Source: Hoeflea algicola (GTDB lineage Bacteria > Pseudomonadota > Alphaproteobacteria > Rhizobiales > Rhizobiaceae). From it: a DNA stretch of 64,000 bases. Made by a program: the position numbers and the translations under genes. The number at the start of each line of letters is the position of its first letter. Within the stretch, counting starts at the first letter, position 1. Below are positions 48,764 to 58,744 of the stretch, piece after piece. Below the pieces are notes generated by a model. The model searched no databases. It was not told the origin of the DNA and saw only the letters and a program-made list of their open reading frames with translations. The stretch is from assembly GCF_026619415.1 (NCBI RefSeq), contig NZ_JAOVZR010000001.1:3580501-3644500 (forward strand), read 5' to 3'.

Positions 48764-49768
48764 ATGCAAAACCGAAAAAAACCGAAGGTCTATATCACTC
48801 GTCGCTTGCCCGACCAGGTAGAGACCCGTATGCGCGAGCTGTTCGACGCCGAGCTCAACATCACCGACGAGCGGCGCACCCAGCCCGAACTGGTCGCAGC
48901 CATCCGCTCAGCCGATGTTCTGGTCCCCACCGTCACCGACAAGATCAATGCGGCGCTGATCGAACAGGCCGGCCCGCAGTTGAAGCTGATCGCCAATTTC
49001 GGCAATGGCGTCGACAACATCGATGTCGAGGCGGCGCAGAAGCGCGGCATTACCGTCACCAACACCCCCAATGTGCTGTCTGAAGACACCGCCGACATGA
49101 CCATGGCGCTGATGCTGGCGGTGCCGCGGCGGCTGATCGAAGGCGCGTCGTTGCTGGTCGGCAATGGCGGCAGCTGGCAGGGCTGGTCACCGACCTGGAT
49201 GCTCGGCAACCGCATCGGCGGCAAGCGGCTCGGCATCATCGGCATGGGCCGCATTGGCACCGCCGTCGCCCGCCGCGCCAAGGCTTTCGGCCTGTCGATC
49301 CATTATCACAACCGCCGTCATGTCGATCCCGCCACCGAAGAGCAGCTCGAGGCCACCTATTGGGACAGCCTCGACCAGATGCTGGCGCGGGTCGATATCG
49401 TCTCGGTCCATTGCCCGTCGACGCCGGCCACCTTCCATCTGCTGTCGGCGCGCCGGCTCAACCTGATGAAGCCGGGGGCCTATATCGTCAACACTGCCCG
49501 CGGCGGTATTATCGACGAAGATGCCCTGATCAAGGCGTTGCGCGAAGGCCGGCTGTCGGGCGCCGGCCTTGATGTGTTCGAGCACGAGCCGGCGGTCGAC
49601 AAGAAACTGGTGAAACTGGCTGCCGAAGGCAAGGTGCTGCTGCTACCACATATGGGATCGGCCACCATTGAGGGCCGCATCGACATGGGCGACAAGGTGA
49701 TCATCAATATTCGCACCTTCTTCGATGGCCACCGTCCACCTGACCGGGTACTGCCGTTCAGGGGGTGA
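48764..49768 (+). CDS. D-2-hydroxyacid dehydrogenase (glyoxylate/hydroxypyruvate reductase type)
   Basis: NAD(P)-dependent dehydrogenase of 334 residues. The nucleotide-binding motif is RLGIIGMGRIGTAVARRAKA; catalytic arginine lies in FGNGVDN-adjacent sequence and in NTARGGIIDEDALIKALREG, and the catalytic histidine in LLLPHMGSATIEGR. Rhizobial relatives are named D-glycerate or glyoxylate reductase; the exact substrate cannot be read. ATG 48764 (MQNRKKPKVYITRRLPD) starts the homologous part; the frame is open far upstream without homologous-looking sequence. Confidence 0.88.
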   Translation: MQNRKKPKVYITRRLPDQVETRMRELFDAELNITDERRTQPELVAAIRSADVLVPTVTDKINAALIEQAGPQLKLIANFGNGVDNIDVEAAQKRGITVTNTPNVLSEDTADMTMALMLAVPRRLIEGASLLVGNGGSWQGWSPTWMLGNRIGGKRLGIIGMGRIGTAVARRAKAFGLSIHYHNRRHVDPATEEQLEATYWDSLDQMLARVDIVSVHCPSTPATFHLLSARRLNLMKPGAYIVNTARGGIIDEDALIKALREGRLSGAGLDVFEHEPAVDKKLVKLAAEGKVLLLPHMGSATIEGRIDMGDKVIINIRTFFDGHRPPDRVLPFRG

Positions 49769-49866
49769 ATAGTCGAGAAGTCGGCGACAGTTTACTTTGC
49801 ATCCGCGAACTTGAGCCGACCGGTAAAATTAGGCGATCTGCGAACTCCACACGCGCGGCGTAGCGC

Positions 49867-50625
49867 TCATTCTTTGCGGCTGTAGCGGATGGTCTGAAAG
49901 CTCGCGGCCAGCCCGTCGTAAAGCAGCAGACGGCCGATCAGCGGTTCACCGGCGCCGGTAATCAGCTTGATCACTTCCATTGCCTGCAAGGTGCCGATCA
50001 CCCCGGTCAGTGCCCCCACAACACCGGCTTCGGAGCAACTGGGCACCAGTCCCGGCGGCGGTGCCTCGGGAAATAGATCCCGGAAGCGCGGGCAGGGCCG
50101 CCCCTTGGCGTCCTGCTGATAGGGCGCGACCACCGTGACCGAGCCGTCGAACCGCCCCACCGCCGCCGTCACGAGAGGAATGTTCAATGCTTCGCAAGTG
50201 TCGGCCAGCAGATAACGCACCTCGAAATTGTCCGACCCGTCGACCACCATGTCATAGGCGGTGAGGATATCGACGGCGTTGTCGACGGTGAGCCTGAGTG
50301 TGTGGGGGATTACCCTGGTATGCGGGTTGAGCCGGGCAATTGCCTGCGCCGCACTCTCGGTCTTGGCCATGCCGATATTGGCACTGTCATGCAGGATCTG
50401 TCGTTGCAGGTTGGACAGCGACACTTTGTCGTCATCGACTACACCCAAAAGCCCGACACCGGCGGCGGCCAGGTAGCTCAGCACCGGCGACCCCAGCCCG
50501 CCGGCGCCCAGCACCAGCACCCGTGCCGCTTTCAGCTGTTGCTGCCCACTGCCGCTAATCTCCTTGAGCACGATGTGGCGGGCGTAGCGCGCAACTTCTT
50601 CGGGGCTCAGATGGGGTTCGTCCAT
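49867..50625 (-). CDS. moeB: MoeB/ThiF-family E1-like adenylyltransferase
   Basis: Adenylates the C-terminus of a ubiquitin-like sulfur carrier, by family MoaD or ThiS. The nucleotide motif is VLVLGAGGLGSPVLSYLAAA, followed by SNLQRQILHDSANIGMAKTE and the aspartate in VVDGSDNFEVRYLL. Of the usual two zinc CxxC pairs, the first is reduced to a single Cys (RPCPRFRDLFPEAP) and the second is missing because the protein ends at RYSRKE, so zinc binding is unlikely. ATG 50625 has GGAG at good spacing. MoeB or a ThiF-like role cannot be separated by reading alone. Confidence 0.82.
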   Translation of the reverse strand: MDEPHLSPEEVARYARHIVLKEISGSGQQQLKAARVLVLGAGGLGSPVLSYLAAAGVGLLGVVDDDKVSLSNLQRQILHDSANIGMAKTESAAQAIARLNPHTRVIPHTLRLTVDNAVDILTAYDMVVDGSDNFEVRYLLADTCEALNIPLVTAAVGRFDGSVTVVAPYQQDAKGRPCPRFRDLFPEAPPPGLVPSCSEAGVVGALTGVIGTLQAMEVIKLITGAGEPLIGRLLLYDGLAASFQTIRYSRKE

Positions 50626-50665
50626 GTCATTCTCCAAACCTGCGGGGCGGCAACCGCCCAGGCGC

Positions 50666-51805
50666 TCAGCTCTCGTGCGGCGTCACCTGGTTGCCGGCCA
50701 CCGAAAACACCTGACCGCGCCCGCCCAGCGCTGCAAACATCGCCGCATCAGTCCCGGTCATGAAGGCCTGGCAATCGAGCGCCTCGACCAGATCAAACAA
50801 CGCCGCCCGGCGGCCTTCGTCAAGATGGGCGGCGATCTCGTCGAGCAGCAGCACCGGCGCGTGCCCGGTCATGCTGGCCACCAGTTGGGCGTGACCGAGG
50901 ATGATGCCGATCAGCAGCGCCTTCTGCTCACCCGTCGACGAGAGCGCTGCCGGCATCGCCTTGGCCCGGTGTTCGACCACCAGGTCCATCCGGTGCGGGC
51001 CTGACAAGGTTCGTCCGGCGGCCGCGTCACGGTTGCGCCCGGTTTTTAGCTGTTCAAGGAACATTGCTTCCATGTCGCTGGCCGATTGCAGCGCCCTGTC
51101 CTCCAGAAACCCTTCCAGCCGGACTGCGGCGGCGGGAAACGCGCTGTGCGCGGCGTTGCTTTCGATCAGGTTCGACAACAGGCTCACCACCTCGCGCCGT
51201 GCCATCGCCATCGCCACACCGAGCTCGGCCATCTGCGTCTCCACCCCGTCAAGCCAGGTCGGATCGCTCCGGCCCTCCGACAACAGCCGGTTGCGGCCGC
51301 GCATGGCGCGTTCGTAATTGAGCGCCCGGCTGCCATGGGTCGGGTCCACCGACAGCACCAGCCGGTCCAGGAACCGTCGCCGGTCGCCCGCAGCCCCGGT
51401 GAATAGGCCGTCCATCGCCGGTGTCAGCCACAACAGCCGCAAATGTTCGAGCAATTCGTCGGTCGCACGCGCCGGCGCACCGTTGAGCCGCACCTTGCGG
51501 GAGCTGGAATCCTCGCCGCCCTCCACCCCGGTACCGATGTCGACCGGCCCGGCCATGCCCTCGAGGCCCGCAAAAACACTGAACCCGGCGCCAGGCGCCG
51601 ACCCGGCCATGATCATGTCGCCATAGGCGGCGCGGCGCAGGCCCCGGCCTGGGGTCAGCAGCGACACGGCTTCCATCAGGTTGGTCTTGCCCGCACCATT
51701 ATCGCCCACGAGCACCACATGGCGGGCGTCAAGCGTCAGCGACAGGCTCGAATAATTGCGAAAGCCGCTGAGCTTCAGTCGCTCGATGTGCACTTTCGGG
51801 GCCAT
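50666..51805 (-). CDS. recF: DNA replication and repair protein RecF
   Basis: RecF is an SMC-like ATPase that helps load RecA at gaps. Walker A is in VVLVGDNGAGKTNLMEAVSL; the ABC signature region is in LSSTGEQKALLIGIILGHAQ; Walker B is in PVLLLDEIAAHLDEGRRAAL. Length 379 residues is usual for the family. It lies downstream of dnaN in the dnaA-dnaN-recF direction, but dnaA and dnaN are each well spaced from it. Confidence 0.96.
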   Translation of the reverse strand: MAPKVHIERLKLSGFRNYSSLSLTLDARHVVLVGDNGAGKTNLMEAVSLLTPGRGLRRAAYGDMIMAGSAPGAGFSVFAGLEGMAGPVDIGTGVEGGEDSSSRKVRLNGAPARATDELLEHLRLLWLTPAMDGLFTGAAGDRRRFLDRLVLSVDPTHGSRALNYERAMRGRNRLLSEGRSDPTWLDGVETQMAELGVAMAMARREVVSLLSNLIESNAAHSAFPAAAVRLEGFLEDRALQSASDMEAMFLEQLKTGRNRDAAAGRTLSGPHRMDLVVEHRAKAMPAALSSTGEQKALLIGIILGHAQLVASMTGHAPVLLLDEIAAHLDEGRRAALFDLVEALDCQAFMTGTDAAMFAALGGRGQVFSVAGNQVTPHES

Positions 51806-51867
51806 GCCTGTCTCCGCTCAGCCGCGCCGCGGCAGCCGGCCGGTTCCCGAATTGGAGGGCAAGGGCG

Positions 51868-52986
51868 CTACACGCGCATCGGCATCAGCACATACAATGC
51901 GTCGTCGCCGGCGGTGTCGCGCACCAGTGTCGGTGAGCCCGGATCGGCAAGCATGAACACCGCGTCGGTGCCTGACAGCTGATTGGTGATGTCGAGCAGG
52001 TATTTGGCGTTGAAACCGATTTCCAACGGATCGCGATCATAGCCCACAGCCAGTTCTTCCGTTGCGCTACCCGAATCGGGGTTGTTGACGGTCAGCGTCA
52101 ATTGCCCGTCGGCAATCGCCAGCTTGACCGCGCGCCCGCGCTCCGAGGAGATCGTCGACACCCGGTCGACAGCCTGCGCAAAACTCTGGCAATCGACCGT
52201 CAATTCCTTGTCGTTGCCGGTCGGGATCACCCGCTGGTAATCGGGGAAGGTGCCGTCGATCAGTTTCGAGGTCAGCACCACCGAGCCGATGGTAAAGCGG
52301 ATCTTGGCGTCGGATACCTCGACCGTCACCGTCAAGTCGGGATTGTCGACCAGCTTCTGGAGTTCGCCGACAGTCTTGCGCGGAATGATGATGCCGGGCA
52401 TGCCTTCCGAGCCCGCGGGCGCGTCGACATCGGCGCGCGCCAGCCGGTGCCCGTCGGTAGCAACCGTACGCAGCTTCAGCGCTCCGTCATTTTCGATCGT
52501 GTGAATATAGATGCCGTTGAGGTAGTAGCGCGTTTCTTCTGTCGAAATCGCGAACTGGGTGCGGTCGATCAGCATCTTCAGCTGCGTCGCCGGCAGCCGG
52601 AAAGTGTGGCTGAAAGCGCCGGCGGTAAGATCGGGGAAATCCGATTCCGGCAGGCACTGCAGCGAAAATTTCGAGCGACCCGAGGCCACCGTCATCGAGG
52701 CATCGTCCGGATTGGTTGCCAGCAGCACTTCCGAACCGTCCGACAGCTTGCGAACGATGTCGTATAGCAGGTGTGCCGGCACCGTGGTTGAACCCGCCTG
52801 TTCGACCATCGCCGACGTCGCCTCGGTGATTTCCAGATCTAGGTCGGTGGCTTTCATGTCCAGCGTCGCGCCCTCGGCCTTGAGCAGCACATTCGACAGG
52901 ATCGGAATGGTGTTGCGACGCTCGACCACGCGGTGAACGTGGTTCAGCGATTTCAGAAGGTTGGAACGCTCGAGTGTGACACGCAT
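51868..52986 (-). CDS. dnaN: DNA polymerase III beta subunit (sliding clamp)
   Basis: The clamp that tethers DNA polymerase III to DNA. The three repeated domains are visible from start (MRVTLERSNLLKSLNHVHRV) to end (DAVFMLADPGSPTLVRDTAG, then YVLMPMRV). Length 372 residues is typical. It is 62 bases upstream of recF and about 220 bases downstream of dnaA, with the dnaA terminator between. Confidence 0.97.
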   Translation of the reverse strand: MRVTLERSNLLKSLNHVHRVVERRNTIPILSNVLLKAEGATLDMKATDLDLEITEATSAMVEQAGSTTVPAHLLYDIVRKLSDGSEVLLATNPDDASMTVASGRSKFSLQCLPESDFPDLTAGAFSHTFRLPATQLKMLIDRTQFAISTEETRYYLNGIYIHTIENDGALKLRTVATDGHRLARADVDAPAGSEGMPGIIIPRKTVGELQKLVDNPDLTVTVEVSDAKIRFTIGSVVLTSKLIDGTFPDYQRVIPTGNDKELTVDCQSFAQAVDRVSTISSERGRAVKLAIADGQLTLTVNNPDSGSATEELAVGYDRDPLEIGFNAKYLLDITNQLSGTDAVFMLADPGSPTLVRDTAGDDALYVLMPMRV

Positions 52987-53142
52987 GATCTGGTTACCGC
53001 TTGGCTTGGGGCCAGCGCTGGCGGCGCGGGCCGGTCAATTCTGTCTTGTCAGGCTTATGCCTAGGATCAGGCACAGTGAATCGACGCGACGCGCGTCCGG
53101 CCTGGGCCGGCAAAATGGCAGATTATGCCCCTGTCATGCAAC

Positions 53143-53175
53143 AAAAACCGGCCCGGGTCATGCCACCCGGGCCGG
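53143..53175 (-). terminator. Rho-independent terminator after dnaA
   Basis: A perfect 10-bp inverted repeat (CCGGCCCGGG at 53148-53157 and CCCGGGCCGG at 53166-53175) with an 8-base loop. On the minus strand it is followed by TTTTTG. It lies about 30 bases past the dnaA stop and separates dnaA from dnaN, which then needs its own promoter. Confidence 0.88.
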
Positions 53176-53206
53176 GATTCTGGGGATAAGGAGCTTGCGC
53201 CCCTGT

Positions 53207-54655
53207 CTATTCGATGATCAGCCGCTTCAGCAGCTCGATCTCATGGCCCAACTTGGTATCGCCATTGATCAGTTCCTCGATCTTGCGCACCGCATGCAGC
53301 ACCGTGGTGTGGTCGCGACCGCCGAACCGACGACCGATTTCCGGAAACGAGCGCGGCGTCATCGTCTTGGCCAGGTACATGGCAATCTGCCGCGGCTTGA
53401 CGATAACCCGGGTGCGTCGGTCCGACACCAGTTCCTGTCGTGTGACGTTGTAATGGCGCGAAACCACCCGCTGGATGTCCTCGATACGCACCCGCTTCGG
53501 CTCGCCCGCATTGACCAGGTGGCCCAGCAACTGGTCCACCCGCTCGATCGACAGGTTGGGCTCGAAGCTGAGCCGGAACAGGAGCTGGTTGAACGCCCCC
53601 TCAAGCTCCCGCCCGCTTGAGGTGATGTTCTGGGCGACATGGGCGAGGATCTCCTCGCTGATGTCGAGTGTGGCATCCTCAGCCTGCGCCGCGGCAAGCC
53701 GTTGGCGCAGCATTTCCAGTCGCATCTCGTAGGCAGGCGCCTCGATCTCGATCGCCACGCCGCCCTGCAGCCGCGAGCGAACCCGCGGATCAAGCGATTC
53801 CAGCTCCCATGGCGCCCGGTCCGCAGCCACCACCACCTGGCGGGCTGAATCGAGCAGCATGTTGAGCAGATGGCAGAATTCATGCTGGATCGACTTGCCC
53901 TGCAGGAACTGCATGTCGTCGATCACCAACAGGTCGATATTGCGCAGTGATTCCTTGAATGACAGCGCGTCATTGTCGCGGATCGCGGTGGCGAAACGCC
54001 ACATGAAATATTCCGCAGTCAGATACACCACCCGTGGATTGCGGGCATGGCTGCTTGCCGCAGCGGCAACCGCCTGCAGAAGATGGGTCTTGCCCAGTCC
54101 GACATTGGAATGGATGAACAGCGGGTTGAACCGCACCGCGCCGGTGCCGGCCTCGGCAATCGTCTTGGCCGCTGCCAGCGCCACCCGGTTGGATGAGCCC
54201 TCGACATAGCTGTCGAATGTGCAGCGCGGATCGAGCGGCGAGCCGATCACCGCATTGGCCGCATGCTGACCCTTCGATTGCGCTGAAAAATGGGCGTTCA
54301 CGCTCTTGAACGAAACCGCTTGTTCCTTGCGGGCTGCCGCCGGAGCCGCCTCGACCTGAACCCGGGTGGTTACTGCCGGTGCATCGCTGCCACGGTGGGC
54401 GCGGGTCGCTGACCGGACCACGATTTCCACCTTAAGGATGCCCGGATCCTCTTCCTGGAACAGGGCGCTGATCTGGTCGAGATACTTGTTGTTGATCCAG
54501 GATTTCAGGAATGCAGTCGGTACCGACAGCCTCACCACGCTCTTGGAAGCTGACTGAAGTTTCAGTCGACCGAACCAGCTGGTAAAAACCTCAGGTCCGA
54601 CCTGTGCCTTCAACCGCGCCGTCACCCGGTCGAATGCCTCGTTGCTCTTGTTCAT
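53207..54655 (-). CDS. dnaA: Chromosomal replication initiator DnaA
   Basis: DnaA opens the chromosome origin. Domain I begins with [20 protein letters not shown]; the AAA+ domain has Walker A in [20 protein letters not shown], Walker B in [20 protein letters not shown]; the C-terminal DNA-binding signature is [19 protein letters not shown] chose ATG 54655 ([16 protein letters not shown]) because AAGGGG precedes it and it matches short-form rhizobial starts. Earlier in-frame starts at 54751, 54766 and 54922 would add 32 to 89 residues of low conservation. Confidence 0.93.
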   Translation of the reverse strand: MNKSNEAFDRVTARLKAQVGPEVFTSWFGRLKLQSASKSVVRLSVPTAFLKSWINNKYLDQISALFQEEDPGILKVEIVVRSATRAHRGSDAPAVTTRVQVEAAPAAARKEQAVSFKSVNAHFSAQSKGQHAANAVIGSPLDPRCTFDSYVEGSSNRVALAAAKTIAEAGTGAVRFNPLFIHSNVGLGKTHLLQAVAAAASSHARNPRVVYLTAEYFMWRFATAIRDNDALSFKESLRNIDLLVIDDMQFLQGKSIQHEFCHLLNMLLDSARQVVVAADRAPWELESLDPRVRSRLQGGVAIEIEAPAYEMRLEMLRQRLAAAQAEDATLDISEEILAHVAQNITSSGRELEGAFNQLLFRLSFEPNLSIERVDQLLGHLVNAGEPKRVRIEDIQRVVSRHYNVTRQELVSDRRTRVIVKPRQIAMYLAKTMTPRSFPEIGRRFGGRDHTTVLHAVRKIEELINGDTKLGHEIELLKRLIIE

Positions 54656-55478
54656 GTCCGCCCCTTCTTTCGCCGTCGGGCAAACATCGCCGCCAAGCGG
54701 TTGGGCACTGTTCTTGTTGTCGCCCCATTGTGCCGCTTTTTGCGTCGTCATCATGTGTGCTTGCATCGCCGCCGTAACCCCTGTTGCCGCATCAAGACCG
54801 GAATCATTCCGGCCCCCTGTATGAAGCGAGACTTGCCCGCTTCCTTCCGTCTCGTTCGCTGCGGTTGTCCCCCGCCTGGCGATCTCCTTCGTTTTGGTCC
54901 CGCGGCGGCCTCGTAACGCCAATCAGGACATGTCTTCTTCGTTCTGACGAAACTGGGGTTTCGCCAGTCAAAGCTCCCCGCACGGCCACAAGCCGATACA
55001 ACCGGAAGTTTTTTTGGGTTGGCCCGATAAGAGAACCGGGCACCAAGGGACGGGGTGGAAAGTCAACTGCTAATGATGCAGCATCGCATCCTGGAACCGC
55101 CGGGTTCCGCGCCCCTTGTTGATTGCATTTAGGCAGGATGAGACGGGCAGATCAAGCAGCTTATTTACGAATAATTCACACATTGGGGCTTGACTCGAAA
55201 AGGTCAAAAAAAGGCCGCCGAGGGCCTCCAGGAACAGGCGATTGGATTCATTGCCTTTTCGCGGCTTTGTGGTTTTTCAGACCGGTCAGGAATCGGTGAA
55301 TAGCTAAATCTTGGACTTGACAGGAGTCTCGCTGATTCTTTTTCCAGTCTGCGAGCGAGATTCTAGTACCTCTCGTAACATACTGAAAAACAACGATAAT
55401 CGATGCGAACGTGACGGAACCGTGACGATGCCCAATTGGCGGTTTGCGGTCAGGTGCGCAAGTCCTTGTCGACAAAAA
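54656..55478. other. Long dnaA-rpsT intergenic region
   Basis: About 820 bases upstream of dnaA (partly open in the dnaA frame). It includes an AT-rich stretch from about 55145 to 55420, a hairpin with a T tract on the minus strand (55206-55227) and an inverted repeat TCTCGCT/AGCGAGA (55327-55360). No exact DnaA box TTATCCACA or cluster of close matches was found, so I do not call an origin. It probably holds the dnaA promoter. Confidence 0.5.
55206..55227 (-). terminator. Terminator-like hairpin upstream of dnaA
   Basis: On the minus strand AGGCC, six bases, GGCCT, then six T residues (A at 55206-55211 on the plus strand). It could end a short RNA made between rpsT and dnaA, or attenuate a dnaA leader transcript. 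Confidence 0.55.
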
Positions 55479-55506
55479 CAAAAAAGCCCGGACGGTCCGG
55501 GCTTTT
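55479..55506 (-). terminator. Rho-independent terminator after rpsT
   Basis: AAAAGCCCGGAC pairs with the mirror GTCCGGGCTTTT, with A and T runs on both sides, about 28 bases past the rpsT stop. It is likely bidirectional. Confidence 0.9.
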
Positions 55507-55533
55507 AGTCGACTAACGATTTATCTGGCTGGA

Positions 55534-55800
55534 TTAGGCAGAAATTGCCTTCACCCGGCTGGCCAGTCGGGAAACCTTGCGTGATGCCGTATTGGCGTGA
55601 AATACGCCCTTGCCGGCGGCGCGCATCAGCTCGGGCTGTGCTGCCTTCAGAGCTTCTGCAGCGGCGGTCTTGTCGCCGGCGCTGATGGCTTCCTCAACGG
55701 TGCGAAGGAAACCGCGAACCCGTGAGCGCCGCGCCTTGTTGGTGTCAGTGCGGCGGGCAATCTTGCGGGTCGCCTTTTTCGCCGAAGTTGTATTGGCCAT
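55534..55800 (-). CDS. rpsT: 30S ribosomal protein S20
   Basis: S20 binds 16S rRNA in the 30S body. The 88 residues are lysine, arginine and alanine rich: [19 protein letters not shown] at the start, [15 protein letters not shown] in the middle and [20 protein letters not shown] near the end. The rpsT-dnaA neighbourhood is conserved in Hyphomicrobiales. The spacer to the next gene (55801-56018) shows no feature I can name. Confidence 0.97.
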   Translation of the reverse strand: MANTTSAKKATRKIARRTDTNKARRSRVRGFLRTVEEAISAGDKTAAAEALKAAQPELMRAAGKGVFHANTASRKVSRLASRVKAISA

Positions 55801-56018
55801 GAATGCCTCTCAGTTGTCACTAGCGTCAGTCCGCCCGAAAAGCGCCCCTTGCAGGGCTTGTCGCTTTAAAGTCCGGAATGCGAAAAAACCACGGCAACCT
55901 CGAAAGCTGCCATTCGATGGCGGGCCTATACCGGTAATCGCGGTCTTCGTCAACGCGAAAATGGCTCAGACCTGCCTGTGTCGCGCCGGAAAGCGATAGG
56001 CTTCCCGGCGCTGGTGGC

Positions 56019-56792
56019 TCAGCGATGCTTGAACTGAGCCTTGCGCTTGTCGATGAAGGCGCCCATGCCTTCCTTCTGGTCTTCCGTTGCAAACAGCGAA
56101 TGAAACAGCCGCCGTTCAAACCGCAGGCCCTCGGCAAGTGTCACCTCGTCAGCCCGGTTGACCGATTCCTTGACCATCATGGCCACCGGCAGCGAGAAGC
56201 CGGCGATCTTTTCTGCAGCCTTCATTGCCGTGGCCAGCAATTCGTCGGCCGGCACCACGCGCGCCACCAGGCCGGAGCGCTCAGCTTCCTCGGCGTCCAT
56301 CATCCGTCCGGTCAGGCACAGATCCATGGCCTTGGCCTTGCCCACCGCGCGGGTAAGCCGCTGGGTGCCGCCCATGCCGGGGATAATGCCCAGGGTGATT
56401 TCCGGCTGGCCGAACTTGGCGGTGTCGGCGGCGATAATGAAATCGCACATCATGGCGAGCTCGCAGCCACCGCCCAGCGCATAGCCGGCCACTGCGGCAA
56501 TCAGCGGCTTGCGAGTATTGGAGACGGCACTCCATCCCTCGAACAGGTCCTCGAGATAGGCGCTGACATAATCCTTGGGCTGCATTTCCTTGATGTCGGC
56601 GCCGGCGGCAAAAGCCTTTTCCGAGCCGGTCAGCACGATCGCACCGATTTTGTCGTCGGCGCTGAAATGGGCGAGCGTCTCGCGCAGTTCGCCCAGTAGC
56701 TCGGAATTGAGCGCATTGAGCGCGTCGGGCCGGTTGAGGGTGACGATGGCCACCCGGCCACGTGTTTCTGTCTTCAGTGTCTTGAGCGCCAT
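56019..56792 (-). CDS. Enoyl-CoA hydratase (crotonase family)
   Basis: Hydrates trans-2-enoyl-CoA in fatty-acid oxidation. The oxyanion-hole regions are [16 protein letters not shown] and [20 protein letters not shown]; both catalytic glutamates are present, in GGGCELAM and [19 protein letters not shown], supporting true hydratase activity. ATG 56792 ([20 protein letters not shown]) follows AAGGAGAG. Length 257 residues is typical. Rhizobial neighbours are usually mutM and rpsT, as here. Confidence 0.93.
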   Translation of the reverse strand: MALKTLKTETRGRVAIVTLNRPDALNALNSELLGELRETLAHFSADDKIGAIVLTGSEKAFAAGADIKEMQPKDYVSAYLEDLFEGWSAVSNTRKPLIAAVAGYALGGGCELAMMCDFIIAADTAKFGQPEITLGIIPGMGGTQRLTRAVGKAKAMDLCLTGRMMDAEEAERSGLVARVVPADELLATAMKAAEKIAGFSLPVAMMVKESVNRADEVTLAEGLRFERRLFHSLFATEDQKEGMGAFIDKRKAQFKHR

Positions 56793-56823
56793 CGCGTCTC
56801 TCCTTTTCCACCCGATTGCGGGA

Positions 56824-57720
56824 TCAGTGCTTCTGGCAGCGCGGGCACAGGAATGTCGAGCGGCCACCTTGCACGATCCGGCGGACCGTATCGCCACAGC
56901 CGGGCCGGGGGCAAGCCTTTCCCTCACGGTCGTAGACTGAAAATCCGTGCTGGAAGTAGCCCATCGTTCCGTCAGTCTGGATGTGGTCGCGCAGCGAAGA
57001 GCCACCCGCCGCGATCGCCTCGCTGATCACCGTGCGGATGTCCGCCGTCAGCCGTTCCAGATCCTTGCGCGGACGGCCGCTCGCGGTCACCAGTCGTCCC
57101 GCGGGCTTGACCGGCGAAAGCCCGGCGCGCCAAAGAGCCTCGCATACATATATGTTGCCGAGCCCGGCGATCACCCGTTGGTCGAGCAGCGCCGCTTTGA
57201 GTGGTGCTGCCTTGCCTGAAAGCCGGTCAGCCAGCGTTTGCGCGTCCAGGCTGTTGCCGGTCGGCTCGACGCCGAGATTGCGGAACCAGGGATGCTCGGC
57301 CAGCGTCGCCCGCACGATCAGGTCCATGTAGCCGAACCGGCGCGGGTCGTTGTAGATCACCCGCGCCCGTCCTGCCGGCCCGTCCATGTGAAACACCACA
57401 TGGTCATGCCGACCGTCCTTGGAGCGGGGATGGTGGAACACGCCCGGCTTGAGTTCCTGCGCGCCGTCCGGTTCGATCCGGAACGAGCCCGACATGCCCA
57501 GATGGCTGATCAGCGCCATGCCGTCATCAAGCTCGGCGATCAGGTATTTCGCCCGGCGCCCGAGAGAGACCACCCGCCGGCCTTCCAGCCGTCTGGCAAA
57601 ATCCTCGGGAAAGGCAAAGCGCAAATCGGCCCGCCGCTGCTCGACACGGGTGAACCGGGCATCCTCCATCACCGGCTGCAGGCCACGACGGACAGTTTCG
57701 ACTTCGGGCAATTCGGGCAA
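56824..57720 (-). CDS. mutM: Formamidopyrimidine-DNA glycosylase (Fpg/MutM)
   Basis: Removes 8-oxoguanine and ring-opened purines. The catalytic N-terminal proline and glutamate are in [16 protein letters not shown]. The helix-two-turn-helix region contains [20 protein letters not shown] and the C-terminal zinc finger uses cysteines in [14 protein letters not shown] and FLCPRCQKH. Length 298 residues is normal. It is divergent from ubiE, as in most alphaproteobacteria. Confidence 0.97.
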   Translation of the reverse strand: MPELPEVETVRRGLQPVMEDARFTRVEQRRADLRFAFPEDFARRLEGRRVVSLGRRAKYLIAELDDGMALISHLGMSGSFRIEPDGAQELKPGVFHHPRSKDGRHDHVVFHMDGPAGRARVIYNDPRRFGYMDLIVRATLAEHPWFRNLGVEPTGNSLDAQTLADRLSGKAAPLKAALLDQRVIAGLGNIYVCEALWRAGLSPVKPAGRLVTASGRPRKDLERLTADIRTVISEAIAAGGSSLRDHIQTDGTMGYFQHGFSVYDREGKACPRPGCGDTVRRIVQGGRSTFLCPRCQKH

Positions 57721-57962
57721 ACGGGTCTCCTGGTTCGCAAGCGCGTGGTGGATCGGGCGCAGCGCGGCAATCTGCCGGTGGCGTTGTCGCGGTCTCTCCC
57801 CTATAAAGCGGCGCGCTGGGCAACAGTCCAGAGCCGATTATTCGAACGATGCTTCAGATAGCGCGGAGCCGACCGATCCGCTATGGTCGCCATCTTCAAA
57901 GCTGCAACGGGCGGCCGGTTGGTCCGGCGCGATGTGGTGGTGGCCAGATACAGGAATGAACG

Positions 57963-58739
57963 ATGTCCGATCAACGCGTCTCCGCACAAGGCGGAATGCA
58001 GACCAGTTACGGGTTCCGCACCGTCGCCGACGGTGAAAAGCAGACCCTTGTCAATGATGTCTTCCACAAGGTGGCCAAGCGCTACGACATCATGAACGAT
58101 GTGATGTCGGCGGGCATGCACCGGGTCTGGAAGAACGCCATGATCGCCAGCCTCAATCCGCCACGGCGCCCAGGCTTCCGGTTTCTCGACGTGGCCGGTG
58201 GCACCGGCGACATTGCCTTCCGTATTGTCGAGGCCTCCGACCGCCAGGCCACCGGCACGGTTCTCGACATCAACGGCTCGATGCTCGCCGTCGGGGCTGA
58301 TCGCGCCGTCAAGAATGGCTATGCCGACAATCTTGATTTTGTTGAAGCCAACGCCGAGGAGCTGCCTTTCGAGGATAACAGTTTCGACGCCTATACCATC
58401 GCCTTCGGCATTCGCAACGTGCCCGATATCGACAAGGCACTGCGCGAAGCATACCGGGTTCTCCGTCGTGGCGGCCGCTTCCTCTGCCTGGAATTTTCCG
58501 AGGTTGAAATGCCGATCCTTGACCGCGTCTATGACGCCTGGTCGTTTAATGGCATTCCGGCCATGGGCAAGGCAATTGCCGGTGACGCCGAGCCCTATCA
58601 GTATCTGGTCGAATCGATCCGCAAGTTTCCGCGCCAGCGCGATTTCGCAGCAATGATCGAGCGTGCCGGTTTTGCCCGCGTTGGCTACACCAATTACACC
58701 GGCGGCGTCGCAGCGCTGCATTCGGGCTGGAAGATCTGA
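57963..58739 (+). CDS. ubiE: Ubiquinone/menaquinone methyltransferase UbiE
   Basis: C-methyltransferase in ubiquinone synthesis. The family's [17 protein letters not shown] comes early, the SAM-binding motif is [19 protein letters not shown] and the late motif is [20 protein letters not shown]. Length 258 residues. ubiB begins six bases after its stop, so they form an operon for the same pathway. Confidence 0.96.
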   Translation: MSDQRVSAQGGMQTSYGFRTVADGEKQTLVNDVFHKVAKRYDIMNDVMSAGMHRVWKNAMIASLNPPRRPGFRFLDVAGGTGDIAFRIVEASDRQATGTVLDINGSMLAVGADRAVKNGYADNLDFVEANAEELPFEDNSFDAYTIAFGIRNVPDIDKALREAYRVLRRGGRFLCLEFSEVEMPILDRVYDAWSFNGIPAMGKAIAGDAEPYQYLVESIRKFPRQRDFAAMIERAGFARVGYTNYTGGVAALHSGWKI

Positions 58740-58744
58740 TCAGT

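Noticed and set aside
54656..54922. Longer DnaA starting at 54922
   Set aside because: The extra 89 residues are not DnaA-like, and a better ribosome site (AAGGGG) precedes the ATG at 54655.
54923..55478. Chromosome origin (oriC) beside dnaA
   Set aside because: No exact or clustered DnaA boxes were seen, and in several rhizobia the origin lies elsewhere (near hemE).
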